Translations under genes and position numbers: made by a program | Shown here: piece after piece, positions 6,616 through 12,242 of the stretch | How positions within the stretch are numbered: the first letter of the stretch is position 1 | How the letters are laid out: every line of letters begins with the position of its first letter | Assembly (NCBI GenBank): GCA_009784635.1 | Contig: WRBG01000042.1 | Location: 1 to 12,242 of the forward strand | Source of the DNA: Bacteroidales bacterium | GTDB taxonomy: Bacteria > Bacteroidota > Bacteroidia > Bacteroidales > UBA932 | DNA: 12,242 nucleotides | Direction: 5' to 3' | Notes under the pieces: model-generated | Seen by the model: only the letters and a program-made list of their open reading frames with translations | The model's database searches: none | What the model was told of the DNA's origin: nothing

Positions 6616-7320
6616 ATGAGATATAGACGTATATTATTAAAATTGAGCGGAGAGAGCCTTGCCGGACCCGGCGGACAGGGCTTAGATGCCCATGTGTTGG
6701 CCGCTTATGCTAAAGAAATTAAAGAAGTATGCAACTCCGGACTGCAAGTAGCCATTGTGGTAGGCGGAGGCAACATCTTTAGGGGATTGTCGGGGGTGGG
6801 CAAGGGTTTTGACCGGATAAAGGGAGACCAGATGGGCATGTTGGCCACCACCATCAACAGTATTGCCTTGGGCTGCGCTTTAAGGAGCGAGGGTTTGGAG
6901 GCAGAAGTTTTTTCGGCCACGCCCTTGGAGCCGATGGTTCGTTATTGGGGGCGGGAGGAGGCCTCGGCTTTGTTAGACCAAAGGAAGGTGGTGCTGATTT
7001 CGGGCGGGACGGGTAATCCGTTTTTTACCACCGATACGGCGGCAGCCCTGCGCGCGGTGGAGCTGGGGGCCTCGGCTTTGCTTAAAGGCACCCGCGTAGA
7101 CGGGGTCTACAGCGCCGACCCCGAAAAAGAGCCTACGGCCGTTAAGTACAGCAGGCTGACCTTTGACGAGGCTTTGGAAAAAAACTTGAAGGTGATGGAC
7201 ATGACGGCTTTTACCCTTTGTCGCGAGAACAGGATGCCGGTGGTGGTGTTTGACATGAACAAAAAGGGCAACCTGTTGCGTTTGGTTAGGGGCGAACCTG
7301 TGGGTACGGAGGTGTTTTAG
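6616..7320 (+). CDS. pyrH: UMP kinase
   Basis: PyrH phosphorylates UMP to UDP with ATP, a step of pyrimidine nucleotide synthesis, in the cytoplasm as a hexamer. The product shows the family's amino-acid-kinase blocks in order: RYRRILLKLSGESL at the N terminus, VVGGGNIFRG, FDRIKGDQMGMLATTINSIAL, SGGTGNPFFTTDTAAALRA, TRVDGVYSADP and KVMDMTAFTLCREN. At 234 residues it has normal length. An ATG two codons earlier (6610) is also in frame; 6616 is preferred because the promoter -7 element ends at 6598 and homologs begin close to this Met, but 6610 cannot be excluded. It is followed after 21 bases by frr, the common bacterial pairing. Confidence 0.95.
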   Translation: MRYRRILLKLSGESLAGPGGQGLDAHVLAAYAKEIKEVCNSGLQVAIVVGGGNIFRGLSGVGKGFDRIKGDQMGMLATTINSIALGCALRSEGLEAEVFSATPLEPMVRYWGREEASALLDQRKVVLISGGTGNPFFTTDTAAALRAVELGASALLKGTRVDGVYSADPEKEPTAVKYSRLTFDEALEKNLKVMDMTAFTLCRENRMPVVVFDMNKKGNLLRLVRGEPVGTEVF

Positions 7321-7341
7321 AAAATTATTAATGTTGATATT

Positions 7342-7908
7342 ATGGATATTACAAAAACTAAAGAAGTTTTGGAGACCGCAAGGGTCAAAATGCAAAAAGC
7401 GGTGCAGCATTTTTCCGAAGAATTGGCTTCGTTTAGGGCGGGAAAGGCCAACCCTGCTGTTTTTCAAGGGTTGGTGGTGGACTATTACGGTACGCCTACC
7501 CCTATTGACCAAATGTCGAGCATCAGTACGCCCGATGCCCGCACCATGCTGATTCAGCCTTGGGATAAAAAAATGATTCCTTTAATAGAAAAGGCGATTA
7601 TGGCTGCTAATTTGGGATTCACCCCCCAAAACAATGGAGAAACCATCCGGATTAATGTGCCCCCGCTGACCGAGGAGCGCCGGAAAGAATTGGTGAAAAA
7701 AGCCAGAAGCGAGGGAGAAGCCGCCCGCGTAAGTGTGCGGAATATTCGCCGCGACCAAATCGAGGTGGTGAAGAAGATGCAAAAAGAGGGTCTGCCCGAA
7801 GATATGGCCAAAGACACCGAGGGTCTAATCCAAAAGGAAACCGAACATTTTTACAAGAAAATTGACGAACTGCTTACGGCCAAAGAAAAAGAAATCATGA
7901 CCGTGTAG
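7342..7908 (+). CDS. frr: Ribosome recycling factor
   Basis: RRF works with EF-G to split post-termination ribosomes. The 188-residue product (family ~185) shows recognisable blocks: FSEELASFRAGKANPAVFQGLVVDYYGTPTPIDQMSSIS near the N terminus, then LIQPWDKKMIPLIEKAI, GFTPQNNGETIRINVPPLTEERRKELVKKA, and the C-terminal helix with RNIRRDQIEVVKKMQKEG. Helical domain I and the inserted beta domain II are both intact. It probably shares the pyrH transcript, with 21 bases between the genes. Downstream (7909-7982) is a short gap before the convergent rubrerythrin gene; I see no clear terminator there, only a small AGTCATGACT palindrome. Confidence 0.96.
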   Translation: MDITKTKEVLETARVKMQKAVQHFSEELASFRAGKANPAVFQGLVVDYYGTPTPIDQMSSISTPDARTMLIQPWDKKMIPLIEKAIMAANLGFTPQNNGETIRINVPPLTEERRKELVKKARSEGEAARVSVRNIRRDQIEVVKKMQKEGLPEDMAKDTEGLIQKETEHFYKKIDELLTAKEKEIMTV

Positions 7909-7982
7909 ACAGTCATGACTCCTTCTTGATTCCGATTTAGGAACTGCTTAAATTTGTGAGGTTCACTCTTTTAATCCGTTTC

Positions 7983-8534
7983 TTACTTGTTAAAGTATCT
8001 GTTATATAAGCCCTCGAATCCGCATCCGTGGCGGGCTTCGTCTTTGCACATCTCATGCACGGAGTCATGGATGGCGTCCAAGTTTAGTTGTTTGGCCAAG
8101 GTGGCTATGCGCTTTTTGTCGGCACAGGCTCCGGCCTCTGCTTCCATACGGGCCTTGAGGTTGGTTTTGGTATCCCAAACTATTTCGCCCAACATTTCGC
8201 AAAAACGCGCGGCGTGTTCGGCTTCCTCAAAAGCATAGCGTTTGAATGCCTCTGCGATTTCGGGATAACCTTCTCGGTCGGCTTGACGGGACATGGCCAA
8301 ATACATACCCACCTCTGTGCATTCGCCGGTAAAATGGGCTTGTAAACCGTCCCATACTTGACTGTCAACCCCTTTGGCAACGCCCAAAACGTGACTGTCT
8401 ACAAACTCCAACTTGCCGCTCTGTTGCTCCACCTCTACAAACTTGGAAGCGGGAACGTGGCATTGGGGACATTTTTCTGGAGGAGTATCTCCTGTGTGGA
8501 TGTATCCACAAACTGTACAACGGAATTTTTTCAT
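7983..8534 (-). CDS. Reverse rubrerythrin (NADH peroxidase type)
   Basis: The 183-residue product has an N-terminal rubredoxin-like iron site (C6-x2-C9 and C22-x2-C25, in CTVCGY and CPQCHVPAS) followed by a ferritin-like four-helix diiron domain. Candidate diiron ligands include Glu71 (GECTEVGMYL), Glu104 and His107 (FEEAEHA), and Glu166 and His169 (KDEARHG). Rubredoxin first and diiron second is the reverse of classical rubrerythrin, hence 'reverse rubrerythrin'. Such proteins reduce hydrogen peroxide and protect anaerobes from oxidative stress, receiving electrons through reductases from NAD(P)H. The gene is complete. An imperfect -7 element, TAATTTCG (8567-8560), lies 26 bases upstream of the start. 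It follows pgk on the same strand after 49 bases, so some readthrough is possible. Confidence 0.92.
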   Translation of the reverse strand: MKKFRCTVCGYIHTGDTPPEKCPQCHVPASKFVEVEQQSGKLEFVDSHVLGVAKGVDSQVWDGLQAHFTGECTEVGMYLAMSRQADREGYPEIAEAFKRYAFEEAEHAARFCEMLGEIVWDTKTNLKARMEAEAGACADKKRIATLAKQLNLDAIHDSVHEMCKDEARHGCGFEGLYNRYFNK

Positions 8535-8583
8535 AATGATTTTATTTAAAAATTGTTAACGAAATTATTTTAGAAACTGTTTC

Positions 8584-9843
8584 TTATTCTTTGACGGCTT
8601 TGATTCCGGGGAGTTCAATGCCTTCTAAATATTCGAGCATGGCGCCGCCGCCGGTAGACACGTAGCTCACTTTGTTGGCAAAGCCCATTTGGGTAACGGC
8701 GGCTACGGAGTCTCCGCCTCCCACCAAGGTGAAGCAATCGTTTTGGGCGGTGGCTTGGGCCAAGAGTTCTGCAATCTTATGGGTGCCTTTGGCAAAGGCC
8801 GGCATCTCAAATACGCCTGCCGGACCGTTCCATAAGACGGTTTTGGCGTTCATCAGAATTTTTTCCCATGCCTCTAAGGTCTTGGGGCCGGCGTCCATGC
8901 CCAACCACCCGTTAGGGATTTCTGTGGCGGGGCATATTTGGACGTTGGCGTCCGGGGCAAAGGCGTCTGCCGCCACTACGTCTGTAAAGAGAGAGAGTAG
9001 GATGCCTTTCTCTTGGGCCTTAGCCATAATGGTGCGAGCCAATTCAAGTTGGTCTTCTTCGCACAGAGATGCGCCAATGGCCCCTCCTTTGGCTTTAATA
9101 AAGGTAAAGACCATGGCCCCGCCAACAATCATTTGGTCTACCTTGTCTAACAGGTTCTCGACCACTGCGATTTTGGTGGAGATTTTGGCGCCGCCCAAGA
9201 TGGCCACAAACGGACGCTTGGGGTTTTGCAACGCCTGTTCCAAAGCGTTGATTTCTCCCTCCATGAGGTATCCAAACATTTTATCGTTAGCAAAATATTT
9301 GGCAATAAGCGCGGTAGAGGCGTGTGCGCGGTGCGCGGTGCCAAATGCGTCGTTGATGTAGCAGTCTGCATAGGATGCCAATCTGGCGGTAAACTCTTTT
9401 TGCTTCTCTTTGATGAGGGCTTTGGCGACTTTCTTCTCCTCGTCCGAGGCGCCTTCCGGCAATCCGCGGGGCTTGCCTTCCTCCTCTGCGTAATAACGGA
9501 GGTTTTCTAAGAGCAGGACTTGTCCGGCTTGCAGGTTTTTAGAAAGCTCGGCGGCTTGGGGGCCCATACAGTCGGGGGCAAAAAGGAGTTGGACGCCCAA
9601 GTGCTTTTCTACCGTGGGTATAATATGTTTGAGGGAGTATTTGTCTTCGGTGGCTTTGGGACGACCCAAGTGCGACATGATAATCATGGAACCGCCGCTG
9701 CTGAGTACCTTTTTAAGGGTGGGTATGGCGGCGCGGATGCGGGTGTCGTCTGTAACTTCTAATTGGGCGTTGAGGGGGACGTTAAAATCTACGCGAACAA
9801 TGGCGCGTTTACCTGTAAAATCGTAATTGTCTATGTGTTGCAT
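8584..9843 (-). CDS. pgk: Phosphoglycerate kinase
   Basis: Pgk converts 1,3-bisphosphoglycerate and ADP to 3-phosphoglycerate and ATP in glycolysis. The 419-residue product has the signature RVDFNVPLN near residue 17 and, in order, MSHLGRPK, ENLRYYAEEEGKP, NDAFGTAHRAHAS, ILGGAKISTKI, WNGPAGVFEMPAFAKGT and VGGGDSVAAV (nucleotide-binding region). It is complete and slightly longer than the ~395 residues of many bacterial enzymes, partly from a charged stretch around 130-150 (DEEKKVAKALIKEKQKEF). A consensus TACCTTTG element lies 36 bases upstream. It marks the last core gene before the AT-richer accessory segment. Confidence 0.97.
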   Translation of the reverse strand: MQHIDNYDFTGKRAIVRVDFNVPLNAQLEVTDDTRIRAAIPTLKKVLSSGGSMIIMSHLGRPKATEDKYSLKHIIPTVEKHLGVQLLFAPDCMGPQAAELSKNLQAGQVLLLENLRYYAEEEGKPRGLPEGASDEEKKVAKALIKEKQKEFTARLASYADCYINDAFGTAHRAHASTALIAKYFANDKMFGYLMEGEINALEQALQNPKRPFVAILGGAKISTKIAVVENLLDKVDQMIVGGAMVFTFIKAKGGAIGASLCEEDQLELARTIMAKAQEKGILLSLFTDVVAADAFAPDANVQICPATEIPNGWLGMDAGPKTLEAWEKILMNAKTVLWNGPAGVFEMPAFAKGTHKIAELLAQATAQNDCFTLVGGGDSVAAVTQMGFANKVSYVSTGGGAMLEYLEGIELPGIKAVKE

Positions 9844-9878
9844 AATAAAATGAATTAAATTCGATGTATATCATCAAG

Positions 9879-9886
9879 CAAAGGTA
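9879..9886 (-). promoter_or_regulatory. pgk promoter -7 element
   Basis: On the minus strand TACCTTTG is an exact match to TAnnTTTG, placed about 36 bases before the pgk ATG. A T-rich stretch precedes it; I see no convincing -33 motif. Confidence 0.6.
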
Positions 9887-9925
9887 CAAAAAAACAGGAA
9901 ACATTCTTAGTCGGGAAATAATACG

Positions 9926-10006
9926 TATATTTGCAGGGTTGGCGGCAAGCACTGGCAGCGCACCGAAAAAATCATTATTTTTGCCTAAATTTTTTAAAAG
10001 TTTTTT
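9926..10006 (+). promoter_or_regulatory. Leader region of hicBA with two candidate -7 elements and a GC-rich patch
   Basis: TATATTTG (9926-9933) and TATTTTTG (9976-9983) both match the -7 consensus. The second lies 23 bases before the hicB ATG and is the better candidate for hicBA transcription. Between them, 9934-9966 is a GC-rich patch (GGTTGGCGGCAAGCACTGGC onward) flanked by AT-rich DNA, with no coding signal I trust. No hairpin of note was found. Confidence 0.45.
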
Positions 10007-10216
10007 ATGAAATATACGTTAGTCATAAAGCAAGGACAAGACGGCTATCTTATTGGACAGTTGAAAGAATTACCTGCGGTATTTACGCAAGGATTAACCA
10101 TATCCGAGTTGAGAGAGAATATTGCAGACGTACTTGAACTGTATTTGGAAGATGTGCGCGAAAAGTATGTTCCGCAAGGCGTAATGTTGGAAGAAGAAGA
10201 AATAGTCTTTGCATAA
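10007..10216 (+). CDS. hicB: HicB-family antitoxin, short form
   Basis: The 69-residue product (MKYTLVIKQGQDGYLIGQLKELPAVFTQGLTISELRENIADVLELYL) matches the compact partial RNase H-like fold of HicB antitoxins: a two-strand start, the Gly-x-Leu-x-Glu-Leu-Pro segment, the T-QG-T turn, then the helix that begins with SELRENI. It lacks a C-terminal DNA-binding domain, as do other short HicB proteins. HicB binds and inhibits HicA. It precedes the toxin gene by 11 bases, so the order is antitoxin then toxin, the reverse of the classical hicAB operon but common among short-HicB pairs. An overlapping frame at 9931-10137 is considered a shadow. Confidence 0.83.
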   Translation: MKYTLVIKQGQDGYLIGQLKELPAVFTQGLTISELRENIADVLELYLEDVREKYVPQGVMLEEEEIVFA

Positions 10217-10227
10217 ATTCATCACGA

Positions 10228-10422
10228 ATGAAAAGAGGAAAATTCATACAACATCTTAATAATCATGGATGTGGTTTTTTGAAACATTGTGCAAAACACG
10301 ACAAGTACATGAACCATCACAACGGCAACCGTACTTATGTTCCTCGCCATGCAGATATAGACACTGACTTGTGTATGCTTATCTGTAAGCAATTGGATAT
10401 TCCAAAACCAGACGGAAAATAG
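10228..10422 (+). CDS. hicA: HicA-family mRNA interferase toxin
   Basis: The 64-residue product has the HicA outline: MKRGKFIQHLNNHGCGFLKH, then CAKHDKYMN with the predicted catalytic His24, the VPRHADIDTDLC strand-helix, and a C-terminal LICKQLDIPKP. HicA toxins use a double-stranded-RNA-binding-like fold to cleave mRNA and arrest growth. Length is normal and no disruption is seen, so the toxin may be active. One oddity is Cys21 where relatives often have Gly before the A/S-x-His segment. It forms one transcript with hicB. Identification rests on remembered family patterns, not a search. Confidence 0.85.
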   Translation: MKRGKFIQHLNNHGCGFLKHCAKHDKYMNHHNGNRTYVPRHADIDTDLCMLICKQLDIPKPDGK

Positions 10423-10440
10423 TGTGGTTTCAATTAATAA

Positions 10441-11163
10441 ATGCAAATGAATAGTTGTAAAAATTGTAAAGAGCCGGTTGATTGGGATTATTGCCCAAAA
10501 TGCGGACAACCCGTTCACCTAAAAAGGATTGACCATAATTATATCATTCAGGAACTTGGCGACTTTTTTTTCGCAAATAAAGGAATGGTATATACCATAA
10601 AAAATGTGCTGATACGTCCCGGAGAAAGCGTCAGACGGTTTATTGCGGAAGATAGGTATCGGTTTGTAAAGCCGATTACGTTTCTCTTTTTGACTTCATT
10701 AGTTTATGTGCTTGTAGCCCATATATTTAAAATCAGTCTTGAAGATGTTTCTCCAATAAAAATGGACGCAGCGGAAGACGTTCCGGCAACTTTTGCAAAC
10801 TGGTTATTTGAAAATCCCCGTTATATGTTAACAATAGCGGTATTTTTTGTAGCGCTTTGGGTAAAAATATTTTTTAGAAAAGCCGGCTATAACTTTTTTG
10901 AAATTTTTATTCTCATGTGTTTTGTTTTCGGTATAGCGACACTAATGGATACTGTTGGCGTTATTATTCATGCACTAACGCCTTTGAACGCCACTCAAAC
11001 TTCAATCGTTGGAATCATTTTTCAAATATGGGCAATCGGGCAGTTTTTTGACAGGAAAAAAGCGGCGAGTTACGCAAAAGCGCTTCTATCTTTTCTTTTT
11101 GGGATGATAATGTTGGGAATTTTAGTCGCAATTGCAACTATCATTGAAATTGCAATAAAATAA
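10441..11163 (+). CDS. DUF3667 family zinc-ribbon membrane protein
   Basis: The 240-residue product begins with a zinc ribbon (C6-x2-C9, C18-x2-CGQ). The DUF3667 core follows: DHNYIIQELGDFFFANKGMVYTIKNVLIRPGESVRRFI and RYRFVKPITFLFLTSLVYVL. About five hydrophobic segments lie at ~76-94, 128-146, 150-172, 187-202 and 212-238, so it sits in the inner membrane with the zinc ribbon probably cytoplasmic. The family is common in Bacteroidota and its function is not known to me. The start may be ATG 10441 or ATG 10447; the evidence does not separate them. It lies 18 bases after hicA and 47 bases before abiEi, between two toxin-antitoxin loci, but I see nothing tying it mechanistically to either. Confidence 0.85.
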   Translation: MQMNSCKNCKEPVDWDYCPKCGQPVHLKRIDHNYIIQELGDFFFANKGMVYTIKNVLIRPGESVRRFIAEDRYRFVKPITFLFLTSLVYVLVAHIFKISLEDVSPIKMDAAEDVPATFANWLFENPRYMLTIAVFFVALWVKIFFRKAGYNFFEIFILMCFVFGIATLMDTVGVIIHALTPLNATQTSIVGIIFQIWAIGQFFDRKKAASYAKALLSFLFGMIMLGILVAIATIIEIAIK

Positions 11164-11182
11164 ATAATGTTTTGTATCTTTG
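11150..11182 (+). promoter_or_regulatory. abiEi promoter
   Basis: TATCTTTG (11175-11182) matches the -7 consensus and TTG at 11150-11152 gives a 22-base spacer. The start site near 11189 would lie 22 bases before the ATG at 11211. The promoter overlaps the end of the DUF3667 gene. A weak 5-bp hairpin (GTCAG 11185-11189, CTGAC 11197-11201) sits in the leader. It rules out the TTG at 11172 as start. Confidence 0.68.
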
Positions 11183-11210
11183 CGGTCAGTTTTATTCTGA
11201 CAATAGAAAT

Positions 11211-12032
11211 ATGAAAAATAAATATATATCAACGCAATCTGGCACGCTTTTGTCCTATCTAAACGGACAGGGTATAACTTGTTTTGACTATTCTTTGGCG
11301 AACAAAGCATTGCCAAACTCAAAAGCAAGCGCTATCAGAGAGTTGCTTAGCAGCATGACTAAGCGAGGACTTTTAATGAGATTGAAAGGAGGTATTTATC
11401 ATGTTATTCCTTACGAAGCCGATGCAGAAACTTTTATGCCCGATTGGCATTTGATTACCGAGTATATAGCGAATGACGCAAAACATTATATCGGCTACTA
11501 TTCGGCTTTGCAAATTCATAATCTCATAACACAACCCTCTTTGAAAGAGCAAATTGTTGTATCAAAGCAAATACGACCTTCCGAAATCAAAATTAAAGAA
11601 GTTCCTTTTCAATTTATCTATCACAACGAAAAGCATTTTTTCGGGGCAAAGAAAATTTGGATAGACAGTTTCAATAAAGCGATGTGTTCCGATTTGGAAA
11701 AAACTATTATTGATTGTCTGTTCAAACCCGATTATGCAGGTGGAATTGTGGAAATTGCAAAAGCGATTTATATTTCCAAAGAGAAAATCAACTATGACAC
11801 ATTGCTCGAATACGCTAAAAAATTTGACTCACAGGCAGTCATTAAACGCTTAGGGTTTCTTTTGGAAGTTCTTGAAATAAACACAACTATTATTGATGAT
11901 TTACAGATATTAAAAACCGCCTCTTACACAACGCTTGACACAGAATTACCCAAGACAGGAAAACGAGTCAGCCGTTGGAATATTCAACAAAATTTAGACA
12001 CAAAAACCATTAAATCAGCCATATACACATGA
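11211..12032 (+). CDS. abiEi: AbiEi-family antitoxin of a type IV toxin-antitoxin system
   Basis: The 273-residue product begins with a winged helix: helices around 8-55, then RGLLMRLKGGIYHVIPYE (52-69), the wing typical of AbiEi proteins that bind their own promoter. The remainder is the AbiEi C-terminal region (WHLITEYIANDAKHYIGYYSALQIHNL, SDLEKTIIDCLFKPDYAGGIVEIAKAI), which in this system counteracts the AbiEii nucleotidyltransferase toxin without binding it. The frame is open back to a TTG at 11172, but the promoter -7 element lies there, so ATG 11211 is chosen. The stop overlaps the abiEii start (ATGA), the normal coupling. The gene itself is intact although its toxin partner is deleted, leaving an orphan antitoxin. 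Confidence 0.88.
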   Translation: MKNKYISTQSGTLLSYLNGQGITCFDYSLANKALPNSKASAIRELLSSMTKRGLLMRLKGGIYHVIPYEADAETFMPDWHLITEYIANDAKHYIGYYSALQIHNLITQPSLKEQIVVSKQIRPSEIKIKEVPFQFIYHNEKHFFGAKKIWIDSFNKAMCSDLEKTIIDCLFKPDYAGGIVEIAKAIYISKEKINYDTLLEYAKKFDSQAVIKRLGFLLEVLEINTTIIDDLQILKTASYTTLDTELPKTGKRVSRWNIQQNLDTKTIKSAIYT

Positions 12033-12228
12033 TTAAGTCGGGAGAAGTACACCAAAAAGCGAAAGTAAAAATTTGCAGGCAACGGACTTTCCCAATAAAC
12101 TGACAGAACGGATTCCGCAATACAGAGGGCGTTGGCAAAGTTCGTTGAAAGAACAAATCAAAGACTTGCCGAATTTTGAGCAAGTAGAACGAGAAGTGCT
12201 AAGACAAATAAAGAAATTGAAGTTTTGA
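12029..12228 (+). pseudogene. abiEii: Remnant of the abiEii nucleotidyltransferase toxin gene
   Basis: From ATG 12029 the frame reads MIKSGEVHQKAK, a typical AbiEii opening, then changes character and stops at about 12103 (TGA). In another frame, from about 12070 to the TGA at 12226-12228, the DNA reads ATDFPNKLTERIPQYRGRW, then SSLKEQIKDLPNFEQVEREV and LRQIKKLKF, an AbiEii C-terminal tail. So the first ~12 and last ~50 codons survive in different frames, with the junction near 12064-12078. AbiEii toxins are normally about 280-300 residues, so the middle, including the nucleotidyltransferase motifs, is gone. The product would be inactive. The family call rests on remembered patterns of both ends. 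Confidence 0.75.
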
Positions 12229-12242
12229 AACTGCCGTGCGCC

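Noticed and set aside
7895..7920. TCATGAC...GTCATGA inverted repeat at the end of frr as a terminator
   Set aside because: Only seven base pairs, overlapping the stop codon, with no T tract after it.
9931..10137. Frame overlapping the hicB leader and hicB
   Set aside because: It begins at the -7 element itself and overlaps hicB in another frame; the translation shows no domain.

Overview
The window looks like a chromosomal segment of a Bacteroidota bacterium, most likely an anaerobic or microaerophilic member of the Bacteroidales. The evidence is the repeated TAnnTTTG-type -7 promoter element with little Shine-Dalgarno sequence, a b558-type succinate dehydrogenase/fumarate reductase cytochrome, a reverse rubrerythrin, DUF3109 and DUF3667 proteins, and an outer-membrane barrel ending in Phe. 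The phylum is well supported; the order is inference.

Layout. At 1-534 is the 3' end of an outer-membrane beta-barrel gene, closed by a strong hairpin terminator. A lipoprotein gene and a DUF3109 cysteine-rich gene follow, joined by TAATG. On the minus strand, a Fic-family gene (1718-3217) overlaps the DUF3109 3' end by 80 bp. Its first ~235 residues look like an AbiEi antitoxin and the remainder is a Fic domain. A set of near-identical direct repeats precedes it. Upstream of Fic on the same strand is a small two-helix membrane protein (3299-3772).

The middle is mostly housekeeping: a membrane-anchored coiled-coil protein followed without a gap by hemW (TTG start), then a convergent sdhC-like cytochrome gene without sdhA or sdhB beside it. 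A divergent promoter region separates that gene from the pyrH-frr pair. Reverse rubrerythrin and pgk follow on the minus strand.

After pgk, from about 9.93 kb, the sequence becomes visibly AT-richer and accessory: a hicB-hicA toxin-antitoxin pair, a DUF3667 zinc-ribbon membrane protein, and an abiEi antitoxin gene. The abiEii toxin gene after it has been reduced by internal deletion to its first ~12 and last ~50 codons, in different frames.

The signals most worth following are the AbiEi-Fic fusion with its repeat-bearing promoter, the apparent exchange of stop codons between Fic and DUF3109, and the orphaned AbiEi antitoxin beside a deleted toxin. No rRNA, tRNA, CRISPR array or complete insertion sequence was found. 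No gene-free stretch exceeds about 165 bases.
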